Source: Terramyces sp. JEL0728 (Eukaryota; Chytridiomycota; Chytridiomycetes; Rhizophydiales; Terramycetaceae). Taken from it: a stretch of DNA of 64,000 bases. The stretch is from NCBI GenBank assembly GCA_027603945.1, contig JADIIU010000054.1:20587-84586 (forward strand), given 5' to 3'. Below the pieces are notes generated by a model. That model was not told where the DNA came from. It did not search any database and saw nothing but the letters and a program-made list of their open reading frames with translations. The first letter of the stretch is position 1. Each line of letters opens with the position of its first letter. Both the position numbers and the translations under genes were made by a program. Of the stretch, positions 33,001-48,869 are shown piece after piece.

Positions 33001-36000
33001 TGCTGCTTTAGCAACTGGCATATTCTTATACAACTTGCGTAGTTTCTAGTTGAAAAGCATTTTTGAGCAACATCTAATGCAGCAGAATAGACATCATTTT
33101 CTGCAGACTTTCCCTTCCCTTTTGAATCTGCTGTGTCTTCTTGAAGATCCCGCATCTTTATAAAAGTCAACAAATTGGGCAGTATTGCAGAGGACGATGC
33201 AACTAAACCGATATCTTGATACCTGTCTTCAAATAGCCCGTCGATTTCAGATTTGCTTTTGTTTTTTACCACGGATTGCTTGTAAGCTCCAAGATCTGTT
33301 TGCATAATCACTTCATAAGCAATTTCTAGTCTTTTGAAAAATGCCATGTGCACTTTGTTATCTCAATATTACTCTCTAGCTGGCTGGGTTTACAGTGCTT
33401 CACTGTTAACTTTGACATCTCCAAAACACTGTGTGAAATTTCGACACACTTGCTAGGGTATTTGTCAGCATTTGAAATTAGATCCCCAATCAGATGGGAA
33501 ATAATTTCGGAACAATACTCCTGGTCTAATTTGACTAGTTCCTATCGTTACTGATCAACTACTTTGCATATGGATAGTACATGACTTGCTTCCCCATTTA
33601 GAGCCAAATAACGGCCAATTCTTGATAGTATCGTACGTTGTTCAAACCCTAGTATTTCTCCCATTTTGATACAGTGGCCCTCTTCAGCCTTTTGCTCTTC
33701 TATTATTTCATCCAGTAGAACAACAGTGAATTCTTTATCTTCCAATTGCTTTGGGGTAATATTTCGATTCAGTTGAATACATAGCTGAATTGTCTTACTA
33801 TAAACTGGCGAATTAAATACCAAGGCTCCAGCTCGCAAGAAACCAATGAAAATTTCCAAATCAACATGAATCATGCCGTCTAATTTGAACAAAATCCAGG
33901 TATCTATATGCTTGAGCACATACTGTAGCTCTTCTGGCTCAATATACTTTTGCTGCCCACTTTCTGAGCAATTTTTCAATAATCGTTCCAATTGGTCCAG
34001 CATTGCGTTGTTGACTAGATACTGCAAACGCTGAACAAACACATCTATTCTGCTTACACCGTATACATCAGACACCATTATCGCGTCGTCGATGGCACGA
34101 TCAGTGTCATTTGACAGTATAAGGGAAATGATCTTTAGAGCAGTAACTTTATCCGAGACATTGAACTTGTCCACACCATACGACTTGACCATTCTTTTCA
34201 ATTCCATCATCCTGTATTGTTCAGACAATTCTGTTGATAGTTTATTTTCATTTTTGAGCGCTTCAGCTATCAACTTGTCAAGAGCATGGGACCAAGGTAT
34301 TGGCGAGCGGCGCATCAAGTCAATTAGAATCTCTGATCTGTAAGTTTGGCATTCGATTAAAGATAAAATTGGGAAAACTCGAAGCTCCATATCGTCAGAT
34401 TCTTGGATCAAATCTTTGGCGTACTCCACCAGAAACAAATTCAGTGATACTCGATTTTTGGTTAGGTATGGTTTGATATGTTGTTGAATCTGGGGGACGA
34501 TTTCGTCGGGTGATTCAGCCCTATCTAACATCGACATTGCAGTTATTTGCACAGTGCTGTTTTCAAAGCTTTCAAAGGTTGTATAAAAAGAGTGCATACC
34601 CTAAAATTAGCAACAGTTACTGCCAACTCAATGATGTCTTGCAATTGAGTAATACGTTTAGTGATTTCAGAAAAAATATCACTGCTTTTGAATTTTTGTG
34701 AAGATGAAGCCTTGAAGATGCTCGAAATGTAATTTTCAGGAGTAGTGGAGCTCTCTTTATCTTTGAGATTATCTGAGGCCCATTCTAGCAGAAATAGAGA
34801 GTCTTTGAATGATCCTTGTTTTGCAATAGTTTCAGCGCGTTCCAGAATCCACTTGTATAAGACTTTCTTAGATTTAGCTTCCTTTTCAATCTCACAAAGT
34901 ATCAAAGTCAAAATTCGAGATGGTATTTCTAGGTGGATGTATGAAATTAGCAATTCCAAGTTCTTTTCAAAGTCCAATTCTGTTTTAGCAGACACATACC
35001 TGTCCTGTGCCGTCTGCAAACGATTAACGCCAAATCGTATCTTTCCAAAGAGAGATATAGCTGTAAATTCAAGATCATTTTTGATTTTAGGAATATTTGA
35101 GCGCTCGAGCAAAACCCATCCTGATTTCGGTCTTTGCTTCTCCATTGGTATTGGATTTCAAGAAAAGTGTTTACTCTTCCAATCAATTGTGTAAATTCAT
35201 TTACAATAGCTGGCTGGTTCAACCCTGCGAATGTATTTTTGGCAAATAGAAAGATCGATTGCAGTTGTTGAGTGTCTTCTGACTTGTAGCTTAAACAAAA
35301 CGAATAAACAAACTCATAATCCTACGGTCAACACATCGTACAGTGATTTCTCCCAGAATATCAATAATTTCTTCAAATGGGCTGCACAATAATCTGGCTT
35401 TATAAAATTCATCATTCGAAATATTGTTTTCTGCCGCATAAGCTTCAGCTCTCTCTAGATTTGTCTGTAAAAGCTGTAAGAGGATTTCTTTTGGGTCAGT
35501 CACTACTTTTTCGTATAATTTCAGATTTCCTTCCTTGGATAGAACAAATACATTCTCTGAGCAAGCCTTTAAATTAATCTCTCTACAATATTGAACAAAT
35601 AAGAATCCCCTTGTGTCTAATATTCTGGCAGCATCTGCGAATCCGCAAATAATCCTGAATGCATCCAGTTTGCGTATATTGGCAACCGTTAATTCCAGCT
35701 TTTTGGCAATCAGGAAGCTTATCAATTATAAAGTACCTTTCTGCATCAATGGCGTAAATCTGGTTCTCCAAGTGAACTATTATCATTCCGTTCAGTGAAA
35801 TGATGTTCAGAATGTGTTGTTTGAAATTGACCGACTCTTCCAAGGTGCGGTTGTACAATCGCAATGCGTCTTGTTACAAAAAACTTACCTCCTACCGTTA
35901 ATATAGCACTCTAAAATAAGAATCATGTACCACCATTGGCGATTACAACTTTTCCAGGAGAATGTTTTTGTATTACTGTAAAGTCGATATCCCACTTTAT

Positions 36001-36512
36001 GATTTCATGCTTGAAGGAGCTGCTTGAGAATATTTCATGTCGAGCCTTGAATTATATACCAAACACCTCTGGATCTCTTGTGATTTTCAACATGTTTCCT
36101 GCAAACAGGACAATTAATTCATTGTCGCTAAATTAGACCCAAGATACTCATTGAACAGCAATCCTTGAAACTTCTTTTCAGTTTTTGAGTTGTTCAATAG
36201 GATAGAGTGGAGTACGTTCCCGTCGAAATCAATAAACGATAAACTTCCCAAAGAGTCTGCAATCACTAGTAATTGGGAAGAGATTGCCATATACTCTATG
36301 GGACAATCTGATATTAGATTATTGGTACCTAATTGTATGGTTATTGTATTCTGTGTTCCCAAATCTACGATAAACAATTCCTCGTTGCACGTAATTGCAC
36401 TTTTGATATCGTTTGAAACAACAATACAGTCAGTCGCTCGACCTAATTCTTTGATTTCCTTCAATATTAACTCCTTTTCGATTAATTCCAGAGCAGAGTT
36501 TTCTCCTGCCAT
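30100..36512 (-). CDS. KNTC1: Kinetochore/RZZ complex subunit Rod (KNTC1-like)
   Basis: The largest gene here: about 23 introns and 1973 aa after splicing (coding length divisible by three). An N-terminal beta-propeller is followed by a long helical solenoid. Segments matching the order of animal KNTC1 include PIPWSHALDKLIAEALKN .. MMELKRMVKSYGV, SPYDYPG, ERLPFHQIM, FHTLAEEVAKRNNIDLEKL, LMLLQKWITTDLNP and LICKICLDYSIFDLELW. Introns include 36128-36147, 36046-36066, 35911-35930, 35870-35895, 35718-35736, 35279-35301, 34601-34620, 33542-33562, 33353-33372, 32819-32840, 32749-32769, 32643-32661, 32311-32330, 32094-32113, 31893-31913, 31635-31655, 31431-31450, 31206-31224, 31077-31095, 30918-30940, 30672-30691 and 30218-30238. 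The junctions near 35140-35174 and 35870-35930 are uncertain. Rod recruits dynein and checkpoint proteins to unattached kinetochores. Confidence 0.88.
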
Positions 36513-36898
36513 GTTGGAGATTTGATCTGGACGATTTTCCTGGACAAAGTTGAGTTTGTCGGAATAGATATTAGCTATGAGAATGAGCAGTCCAAAGACA
36601 CCATTACGTATTTATAATTACTACTTGTTACCGGTTTAAAGAGATGCCCTCCATCGAGCACAGCCAATGTACTCTACGCGCTCATTGTATAACTAACCGG
36701 TTATTTAAGCGGGGATTTGCATGATTACTTTAGCGTTGCTAGTCGCTATCCACCATCCCTTTGGATTTATCGGATGAGAAAGCGAGATACTAATTGAATT
36801 ATGGGCAAAAGTATCATCGTATCAGAAATGTTTCCCTGTGCGGTCGCAGGATAAGTGCTTCAATTTAAATTGTTTGCAAATTGAAAATCATCTGTAAA
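36513..36898. promoter_or_regulatory. 386-bp bidirectional promoter region (KNTC1 / MO25)
   Basis: No ORF of interest. The spacer carries two copies of an ACCGGTT element about 60 bp apart (TTACCGGTTTAAAG near 36629 and TAACCGGTTATTTAAG near 36693), a CCAAT-like box (AGCCAATG near 36662) and an ATTTGCAT octamer near 36714. The two genes on either side are transcribed away from it. Regulatory function is inferred from the repeated elements and the position. Confidence 0.5.
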
Positions 36899-38012
36899 AT
36901 GAACTTTTTCAAACCAAAACAAAAGTCTCCAACGGAATTAGTGAAAATTACAAAAGATTCAATATCAAAATTGGATTCCGGGGATTCTAGAAAAGTAATT
37001 TTTGTTTTATTTGCAGCTGAATGAGGAAATATCGAAAAACCTGGTTTCAATGAAAAATGTATTATATGGCGATGGAGGTACTTTTTCTTAATCCAAGAAA
37101 ACGATCCAGTTCCGGAATTGGTTACTCAATTGTCAACAGAAATTATCAACACCGACTTGCTAGTCATCTTGGTTCACAGTATCCAGTTACTAGAGTTTGA
37201 AGCAAAGAAGGACGTTGCTCAGATTTTCAATAACTTGTTGAGAAGACAATTAGGAACACGATTTCCTACTGCAGATTACATTGGAGGAAAGCCAGAAGTG
37301 TTGATGACCTTGATTGGTGGATATGAAAAGCAGGATATTTCATTGAACTGCGGTATGATTTTAAGGGAAAGTTTAAGGCATGAACTGCTAGCCAAGATTA
37401 TTTTAGAGTCGCCGCAATTCTGGAACTTTTTCAATTACGTCGAGCTATCCACTTTTGATGTTGCCTCTGATGCATTCGCAACATTCAAAGATTGTTTGAC
37501 CAAGCACAAAACACTTGTAGTTGGATTCCTTGAAGCCCATTATGATCAAGTATATCTTGGTTAATCCTAGTTTTTTGAAAAGTACAATGCTCTGTTAAAT
37601 TCCTCCAATTACGTTACCAAAAGACAGAGCTTGAAGGTATCTTTTGTTAACGCAGCTATTGGGCGAATTGTTACTCGACCGCAACAACTATTCCATCATG
37701 CTAAAGTACATAGCGAGTCCAGATAATCTACGACTAATGATGAACCTTTTACGGGAAAAAAGTAAGAACATTCAATTTGAAGCATTCCATGTATTTAAGG
37801 TACGCGTTACTAACAAGATATTCATTGCGAACCCTCAAAAAACAAAGCCAATTCTTGATATCTTGTACAAAAACAAAGATCGTTTGATTACCTTCTTGAG
37901 TAATTTCCACAACGACAAAGCTGGTAATTTTGGGTTGAACATAGATGATGAACACTTTAACGATGAAAAAGTATTCCTAATTAACCAAATATCGGAATTG
38001 AAAGCTCCATAA
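36899..38012 (+). CDS. CAB39: MO25/CAB39 scaffold protein
   Basis: A 337-aa armadillo-like protein that activates STE20/GCK kinases (LKB1-STRAD in animals, Hym1/MOR network in fungi). Introns: 36995-37016, 37078-37097, 37550-37570, 37637-37655 and 37800-37817. The last is only 18 nt and in frame; its removal restores [20 protein letters not shown], as in all MO25 proteins. Further matches: [73 protein letters not shown] and [15 protein letters not shown]. Length equals the family norm (about 340). Confidence 0.97.
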
Positions 38013-38204
38013 AAGAATGTAGAATTGCCATTTATAATTTTATACTATGCACTTGAGAGCACTGCTTAATTCAAGCCAGTCACCAAGGACGCAATGCAAA
38101 GAGCGACAGTGTTCATCTATAACTCGCGGATACTGCTCATCCAACCCCACTGCAGTAATGTTTTGATTGATGGTTTTGATTTTTTCGTATGGTGACGCGG
38201 CTAG

Positions 38205-38212
38205 TATAAAAG
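38205..38212 (+). promoter_or_regulatory. TATA box of the profilin gene
   Basis: TATAAAAG lies 41-48 bp upstream of the profilin ATG in an otherwise featureless 240-bp spacer. The position and match suggest a TATA promoter for a highly expressed gene. Confidence 0.55.
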
Positions 38213-38252
38213 CGAAAATGGCTTTTCAGTTTTGCCAATCTATATTTGAATC

Positions 38253-38677
38253 ATGTCTTGGCAAGCATACGTTGATACTAACCTTGTTGGAACTGGGAAA
38301 ATCGCAAAAGCTGCAATTTACGGCCACGACGGATCTCTCTGGGCTACCTCTAAAGGATTCAGCGTAACCCTGGCATTAATTACAGGTTTCATCTACTGAA
38401 ATCCAAGGAGTCGTTGCCGCTTTCAAAGATGCAACCGCGATCCGTGCTAATGGACTTTTAGTCGGAGGAATCAAGCATATTGCTATCCGTGCTGACGAAC
38501 GTAGTGTTTACGGCAAAAAGGTACCAATCTATTTGATTGTAGGGAACTGGTGGTGTATGCTGCGTTAAAACCAAACAAGCAATCCTCATCGCCATGTATG
38601 AAGAACCAGTTCAATTTGGAGAAGCAACCAAAGTCGTTGAAGCTCTTGCTGATTACTTGATTAGCGTCAACTATTAA
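38253..38677 (+). CDS. PFY1: Profilin
   Basis: Actin-monomer and poly-proline binding protein of 126 aa, the usual profilin size. Introns 38364-38385 and 38521-38542, both 22 nt. It starts [20 protein letters not shown], the canonical profilin N-terminus, and continues [53 protein letters not shown] and a C-terminal helix [14 protein letters not shown]. Codon use is more biased toward C-ending codons than in neighbours (ATCCGTGCT, GGCAAAAAG), in line with high expression. Confidence 0.98.
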
Positions 38678-40508
<1,831 letters not shown>

Positions 40509-40701
40509 AATATTGCATCGAATAAATTTGGGCAGATATATACTATTATTGATTACAAAGAACAATGAATCTTACTATATTCAACTTTTAGATGCAATCC
40601 AATTGTAGCTGTCAAATTCAAAATCCTGAATTCCTCGGTTTGTGATTGGCCCAATAACCAGCTTCAAGTGCACGATAAAACACAGTCCCAAACAAATAAA
40701 G

Positions 40702-41204
40702 TTAAATCGGTTTAATTTTAAAATGTAAAGAAATTAGGGAAAACACAAGACACTTTAGATCTTGAATCAAGTAATAAAAGACCCTCAACCCTTCAGGATC
40801 ATTGCTGTTTTGTACATCCGCTAGCGATCCAACTTTAGAAGTCTAATATTAATGAAAAATACAGTAAAGGAAATATGTTCGTCTCCTAATACAATTTCCA
40901 ATTCTTGTCTGCCAACTCTATCTGGCTCCGGCTTTGTTAATAATAATTACCCATTGGGAATCGTCTTCCTTTAATATCTCGCTTTCTTCAATGATCCTCT
41001 TCAACTCTTCCATCAGTGTGGTGGAAACATAGACTTCCTTTTTAATGAGTGTATCGTTCTTGTAGTTGCTGTTGTTTGCATATCTGAGATTTCCATCTGG
41101 TCTAAACTCAAACTCGAGAAATTCATGGCCAAACTTTCCCATGTGTCCAACGCTACAGTTAGCTACAGGTACTAATAACGAACGTAGAATTCTTCCAGTG
41201 CCAT
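40702..41204 (-). CDS. MAGOH: Mago nashi (exon junction complex subunit)
   Basis: A 147-aa protein with three introns, 41153-41172, 40932-40950 and 40843-40862 (20, 19 and 20 nt). The spliced product [20 protein letters not shown] .. [20 protein letters not shown] .. [20 protein letters not shown] .. [20 protein letters not shown] is unmistakable Mago. It forms the exon junction complex core with Y14 and eIF4A3. Its presence means this intron-rich compact genome keeps the EJC, which is lost in many reduced fungi, and suggests EJC deposition on transcripts spliced from 20-nt introns. Confidence 0.98.
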
Positions 41205-41380
41205 TTTTGTGATTTTCTGTTTAGAGATCAAGAAAAAAAGATTGGGTTTGGTATCAGTATTCAAGTGAAATAGAAGCACAGCTTATGATAAATACCCCAA
41301 TTATAACTTGGTTGCTCCAACTATGCAGACAAGGTAGCGATTGGCAAGAATAAGGTTAAACTTTTTGTATTGTAATAGAG

Positions 41381-41388
41381 TATAAATA
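41381..41388 (+). promoter_or_regulatory. TATA-like element upstream of eIF5
   Basis: TATAAATA lies 103-110 bp upstream of the eIF5 ATG in the 286-bp divergent spacer between MAGOH and eIF5 (41205-41490). A run of nine A residues lies just before the ATG. A promoter role is inferred. Confidence 0.4.
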
Positions 41389-41490
41389 GATGGAAATTGC
41401 ATCATTATTCATCTTCTATTTGCCCTGCCGATGTTTATAATGCTGTGTTAGATGACTCAAATCCAGAAAAAAAAAGTTTCTAATCAAAAA

Positions 41491-42665
41491 ATGTCAGTCA
41501 TAAACATTCGTCGAGATGTATCGGATAAATTCTACCGTTACAAGATGCCCAAAGTACTCTAGTTTAACCCTAGTTGATTTCGAAAATCGAAGGTAAAGGA
41601 AACGGAATCAAAACTGTAATTGTCAACATGTCGGAAATTGCAAAAGCACTGAGTAGACCTCCTGCTTATCCAACCAAATATTTTGGTTTTGAATTAGGTA
41701 CCCAAGTAAAATTGGATGAAAAGAATGACAGATATATCATCAACGGTGCCCACAATGCCGATAGTTTACAAGATATTCTTGATGGATTCATTGATAAATT
41801 TGTGCTGTGTGCATCATGCAAGAACCCGGAAACTGAATTTGTACATTCAAGCTAACGTAGACTTTTACAAAGGATGATATTCTGAAAGATTGTAAAGCCT
41901 GTGGTGCACATTTACCAGTCGATATGAGACACAAATTGACTTCTTACATCATGAAAAACAAACCAGCAGAGAAAAAGTATTTCTTATTAATACAGGGATA
42001 AATATTCTAAAATCAAAGATAAAGCCGCTGATGCTGAAGAAGACCATATGCAAGTTGATGACGAATTGGAAAAGGAGTTGGCTGCATTACCTACAGCTGA
42101 GCAACACGGTGTAGATGATGATTGGGCAGTTGATACTAGCGCGGATGCTGTAGCAGCCAGGGTTAAAGAAATCAGCGTTTCAGAAGCAGTTCTTTCAAAA
42201 ATCAATGATGATGAACTTAAAGATCCAGTTGAAGAATTTGCAGACTTTTTAAAAACAGATTTGTCTGATCAAGATATTATTTCCAAAGCAGAAGAATTGG
42301 AAGTAAGGGAAGATAAAGTCTGTGCAGTGCTACCGCAAGTGTTGCTAAATGAAAAAGTATTGGGCGAAAAGCAATTGGAAGCGCGGCTGGATCTTTTCAG
42401 AGCATTCACCAAAAATGAAAAATGTCAAAAAGCCCTTTTAGGTGGTGTTGAAAGACTAGTTGGGATGAATCACCCGGAATTGCTCCCTAGAGTATCTTTG
42501 ATTTTCAAAGTATTGTATTTTGAAGATTTGGTTGAGGAAGAAGTGTTTTTGAATTGGGCAGAAAAGGCTTCGAAAAAGTACGTTGACAAGAAGATCAGTG
42601 TCAAGATTAGAGAAGCTGCAGCTCCATTTATTACCTGGTTGAAAGAAGCCGAAGAAGAAGATTAA
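41491..42665 (+). CDS. TIF5: Translation initiation factor eIF5
   Basis: GTPase-activating protein for eIF2 in start-codon recognition; 371 aa. Introns 41554-41573, 41841-41860 and 41977-41995. The N-terminus [20 protein letters not shown] carries the GAP arginine, followed by [30 protein letters not shown] and the zinc ribbon [11 protein letters not shown] .. CKACGAH. The C-terminal HEAT-like W2 domain ends in [15 protein letters not shown] and WLKEAEEED. Length is close to yeast eIF5 (405). The stop lies inside TTAAATAAA. Confidence 0.98.
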
Positions 42666-42760
42666 ATAAACCCATTTCACATTGAGTTAGATTCTTGTCT
42701 GAAGATGTTGAACAGAAGTCTAATCAGCAGTGTTGCACATCCACAGACGAAACAATACTA

Positions 42761-44056
<1,296 letters not shown>

Positions 44057-44134
44057 TTTGATTTCCAAAAAAATTTGAACAAGGGTTTGCAAGTTGAAGA
44101 ATGGGGTGGATGAAAGAAAATCTCCTTTCTGCAA

Positions 44135-45196
44135 ATGAATCACATTAAAATACTATCAAATGGAATATTCTATGGGCCAATAGAATCCATTTGCACTCTG
44201 GAATTTATCTGCCAAATGTTCAAAGTATCCCCATCAGCAAATCCGATGCTGGCGTTGCTTCCTGACAAGAAAACCGTCATTCATCAGCAATCAGAGGTAG
44301 TAACATCAGGAATATACGAATTGACTTTTAATCCAAATGTCCCTTTCACTGAGCTGCCTTCCAAACGAAACCAGGTGTCAAAAATGGTGCAAACCAGCGA
44401 CGTTCACACTCAAACGAAATTTGCTCAGCAGCCAGTAGGATCTGAAGATTCACTGCCATTGAAGCCAAAACAGATGAAAGAATGCACAGATAGAATGCTT
44501 CAATTGATTGCTTCAATTCCACCGCGATACATCCAGTACAACAAACTGCTGTCGGCGCAAATAGATTCCTCCTTGGAGGAAATCGATTATTTGACGAAAC
44601 ATTTGAATTTCTTGAATACAGGTTTTTCCAAGGACCAGCAATTGGATGGGGGAATGCAAGTGGCCGAATTCGCAACCTTTCTGCAGTACCGCATACTAAC
44701 AATGCTCCACGATATATGGAAAAAGGTCTGGACGAGATTCTCTCCTTCCATGAGAGTATTTAATTTATCAAAAATTCACCAACTGCATTCTCTAGACCAG
44801 GCAGAAGATATTTTAAACAGACTATGTATGTGGAGAAGAATGATGAGGCCATCAGAGTGGAATAAAATTAAAAATTACTGCAGCAAGCATTTCAAACACC
44901 AAAAGAAATCAAAAATCTTACTGCCAGATAGGATAGTGTCCGATGAACACGCCGGGGATGCAATCTACTTGACAACAGAGAGGCCAAAAATCCCACCTGA
45001 AAACAATGTCAAATCAGCTCTGGGCAAGTTTCGAGTTGCATTCATAAAGGAAACGCTAAAACAAGACGCATACAACACAAAAGAAATGAAAATAATCATG
45101 AACGAATTAATAATATCAAATGAATCCAATTCCAGCTCCGCTTTCCCTTCTGAATACATCCAGAAGCAGATAACAAGGGAATTCCTGTTGGTCTGA
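44135..45196 (+). CDS. unrecognised protein, 353 aa
   Basis: An intronless frame, one of few of this size here. It starts MNHIKILSNGIFYGPIESIC 78 bp from the divergent RPT6 start and ends with TGAATAAAA (stop overlapping a poly(A) signal). The middle is helical (LLSAQIDSSLEEIDYLTKHL, FATFLQYRILTMLHDIWKKV), followed by a basic stretch (CSKHFKHQKKSKILLPDR). No transmembrane segment or known motif is evident. It looks like a genuine protein by composition and signals, but I do not recognise it. Confidence 0.7.
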   Translation: MNHIKILSNGIFYGPIESICTLEFICQMFKVSPSANPMLALLPDKKTVIHQQSEVVTSGIYELTFNPNVPFTELPSKRNQVSKMVQTSDVHTQTKFAQQPVGSEDSLPLKPKQMKECTDRMLQLIASIPPRYIQYNKLLSAQIDSSLEEIDYLTKHLNFLNTGFSKDQQLDGGMQVAEFATFLQYRILTMLHDIWKKVWTRFSPSMRVFNLSKIHQLHSLDQAEDILNRLCMWRRMMRPSEWNKIKNYCSKHFKHQKKSKILLPDRIVSDEHAGDAIYLTTERPKIPPENNVKSALGKFRVAFIKETLKQDAYNTKEMKIIMNELIISNESNSSSAFPSEYIQKQITREFLLV

Positions 45197-45239
45197 ATAA
45201 AAATTTTCTCGATTTCAATTTTTTGTAAAATCATCAAAT

Positions 45240-45548
45240 ATGGGTGGTCATCAGTTAACCATTTGCTAATACTAGATGGTGGGGTTCTCCTTTACAAAAA
45301 ATGAACGGATTTTATTCTTACGGAGTCAGTCCATATCAATTGAAAGCATTTAAAGGATTTTTAACTCCTGGATTTCCACAATATGTCGTTAGAACAGCTC
45401 GTCAATTAGTCTTTATTCTACCGCCAGCAATTTTCTTCTGGCAATTGGCTGGATGGGCCAAGGCAAAGGTAACCGACTGTAACAGTAGGAAGAATATTAC
45501 CACAGAAAAGTTTATCTTTTATCCGATGAAAACACAGGAGGTCATTAA
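45240..45548 (+). CDS. QCR8: Cytochrome bc1 complex subunit 8 (QCR8/UQCRQ)
   Basis: An 88-aa small subunit of respiratory complex III. Introns 45254-45275 (22 nt) and 45469-45488 (20 nt) lie in a 309-bp gene. The product MGGHQWWGSPLQKMNGFYSY .. GVSPYQLKAFKGF .. ARQLVFILPPAIFFWQLAGW has the MGG start, the YGVSP box and the single membrane helix of QCR8. Only the spliced version restores WWG. It implies a cytochrome-based respiratory chain in this organism. The stop overlaps TTAAATAAA. Confidence 0.93.
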
Positions 45549-45568
45549 ATAAAGCGTTTGAAACTATA

Positions 45569-47158
<1,590 letters not shown>

Positions 47159-47207
47159 CGCAGTATTAATATGAAAATTAAAACGTCACTTTACGCGCAA
47201 TATACCT

Positions 47208-48856
47208 ATGTTCATATCAAGTAAAGGAGAGACAAATAAATCTAGTAGTAGGCTAAATTCAAAGTTTAATTTTGATATCGCAAGGTTAGATTTCTTAATT
47301 CTCAGCAAAACTGCTCGGAAAGCTGATAGTGAAAGTTTCGCCTCTGCAGTCCCTCTGGCAGACTCCAGAAACCCAAAAATGTCCAGTGAAGGCGCGAGTG
47401 TGAAGTATGTATCAGATTTAACTTAGAAAGCTCACGTTGCCTAAAATGAATTCAATTATGCGATCAATAACACATGTAAAGTCGCCATTACTGAAATCAA
47501 ATATAAAAAGAAAAAGTCTTATGCCTATTGCATCGAGTAGCCGCAGAGAAGCTCTACCTGGACTTCAGCGGAAGCCTTCTGCTTCTCGTTCTTGCGATAT
47601 ACAGACGTCAATGGAAAAACTAAGTTTAAACAACGTAGAACGCCCAAGTAGATCTACTCTATCATCGATCCAACATTTGACACCCAGCATTCATCCAGAA
47701 TTAGCCAAACTATCAAAAGACAGCTCTTGCGGTTCGATTTATTCAGAAATGAAATTGCCTGAAAGTTTGACAGGGCTAGTGAATCTAGGGAATACTGTAA
47801 TTGGGTGCTAAATAAGTGCTATATGAATTCCGTGTTGCAGTGCCTGATGTCTATCAACTCGTTTGCACTGTTATTTTTGACAGAAGACACCAAAAGGACG
47901 AGAAGGTGGGGTTCACTAGCGCTAGCCTTTTCAGAGTTCGTCAGAAATTATTTTGGAAATTCAAAGGGAAAAACATCACCACAGCACTTAAAAAGCGCTA
48001 TTCAAAAACGGCTTCACCAGTTTTATGGCAACGAGTACTGGACAAATTAACATTAGTCAACATGATTCCCAAGAGTTTCTAAGAGAACTGCTGTCTAGCC
48101 TGCACAATGATATGAATCAGGTGAAAGATATCCCAGTATTTTCATACAAAGAAAAAGAGTTTGACAGTTTGAGGTAATTTACAAGTAACGCAGCAATGAC
48201 CTGAAATCAAAGGTATCTTGGAATAGATATAAAATGTATGAAAACAGCTCAATATTTAGTGTGTTTGGCGGACAGCTGGAAAGTGTCGTTACTTGTTCTG
48301 AATGTAAAACTTTATCCACTACTTACGACACTTTTTGGGATCTGTCAATTCCTGTAGCAGGCGATTCACTAAATGACAATTGCATATATTCAGATTTGCA
48401 AATGTGTCTGCACGCATATTTTAAGGAAGAACTCTTGGACTCAAAGTACAAATGCTCCAACTGTAATACATATCAACAAGCATCTAAAAAACTATCAATA
48501 TCAAAGTATCCTTCTGTTCTGGTTCTTCGTAATTGAAATTTCATTTAGATTTGAAAAGATTCAAGACTGGCTCTGATGTCAGCCGGAAACTAAACCATCC
48601 GGTCAAATATCCTTTAACGAGTTTGGATCTAAAGCATTACGAAAGTAAAGTCTGTAATTCGGGAAACACCTATTATAATCTTGTTTCGGTATCCAACCAC
48701 TTTGGCAACTTATATGGCGGCCACTATACAGCTCTCACAAAAAGCAGAATAGATGACAGGTGGTATGATAGAAACGATGCACTGGTCACCATTCAAAATT
48801 CACATGATTCAAGATCTGCATATATACTATTTTATGAAAAGCAATCTGAAAAATAA
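47208..48856 (+). CDS. Ubiquitin-specific protease (USP family)
   Basis: A 514-aa deubiquitinase. Introns: 47405-47426, 47797-47816, 48035-48056, 48174-48193 and 48529-48548. The second intron sits immediately before the catalytic Cys codon, giving GLVNLGNTCYMNSVLQCLMS. The QQDSxEF-type box reads QHDSQEFLRELL and the His box YNLVSVSNHFGNLYGGHYTA with the terminal YILFYE. Zinc-binding pairs CSEC and CSNC lie in the fingers. The Ser/Arg-rich N-terminus (about 200 aa) is probably disordered. It resembles the USP2/USP8/Ubp group; the exact orthologue is unclear. Confidence 0.93.
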
Positions 48857-48869
48857 ACTGCAGCATGAT

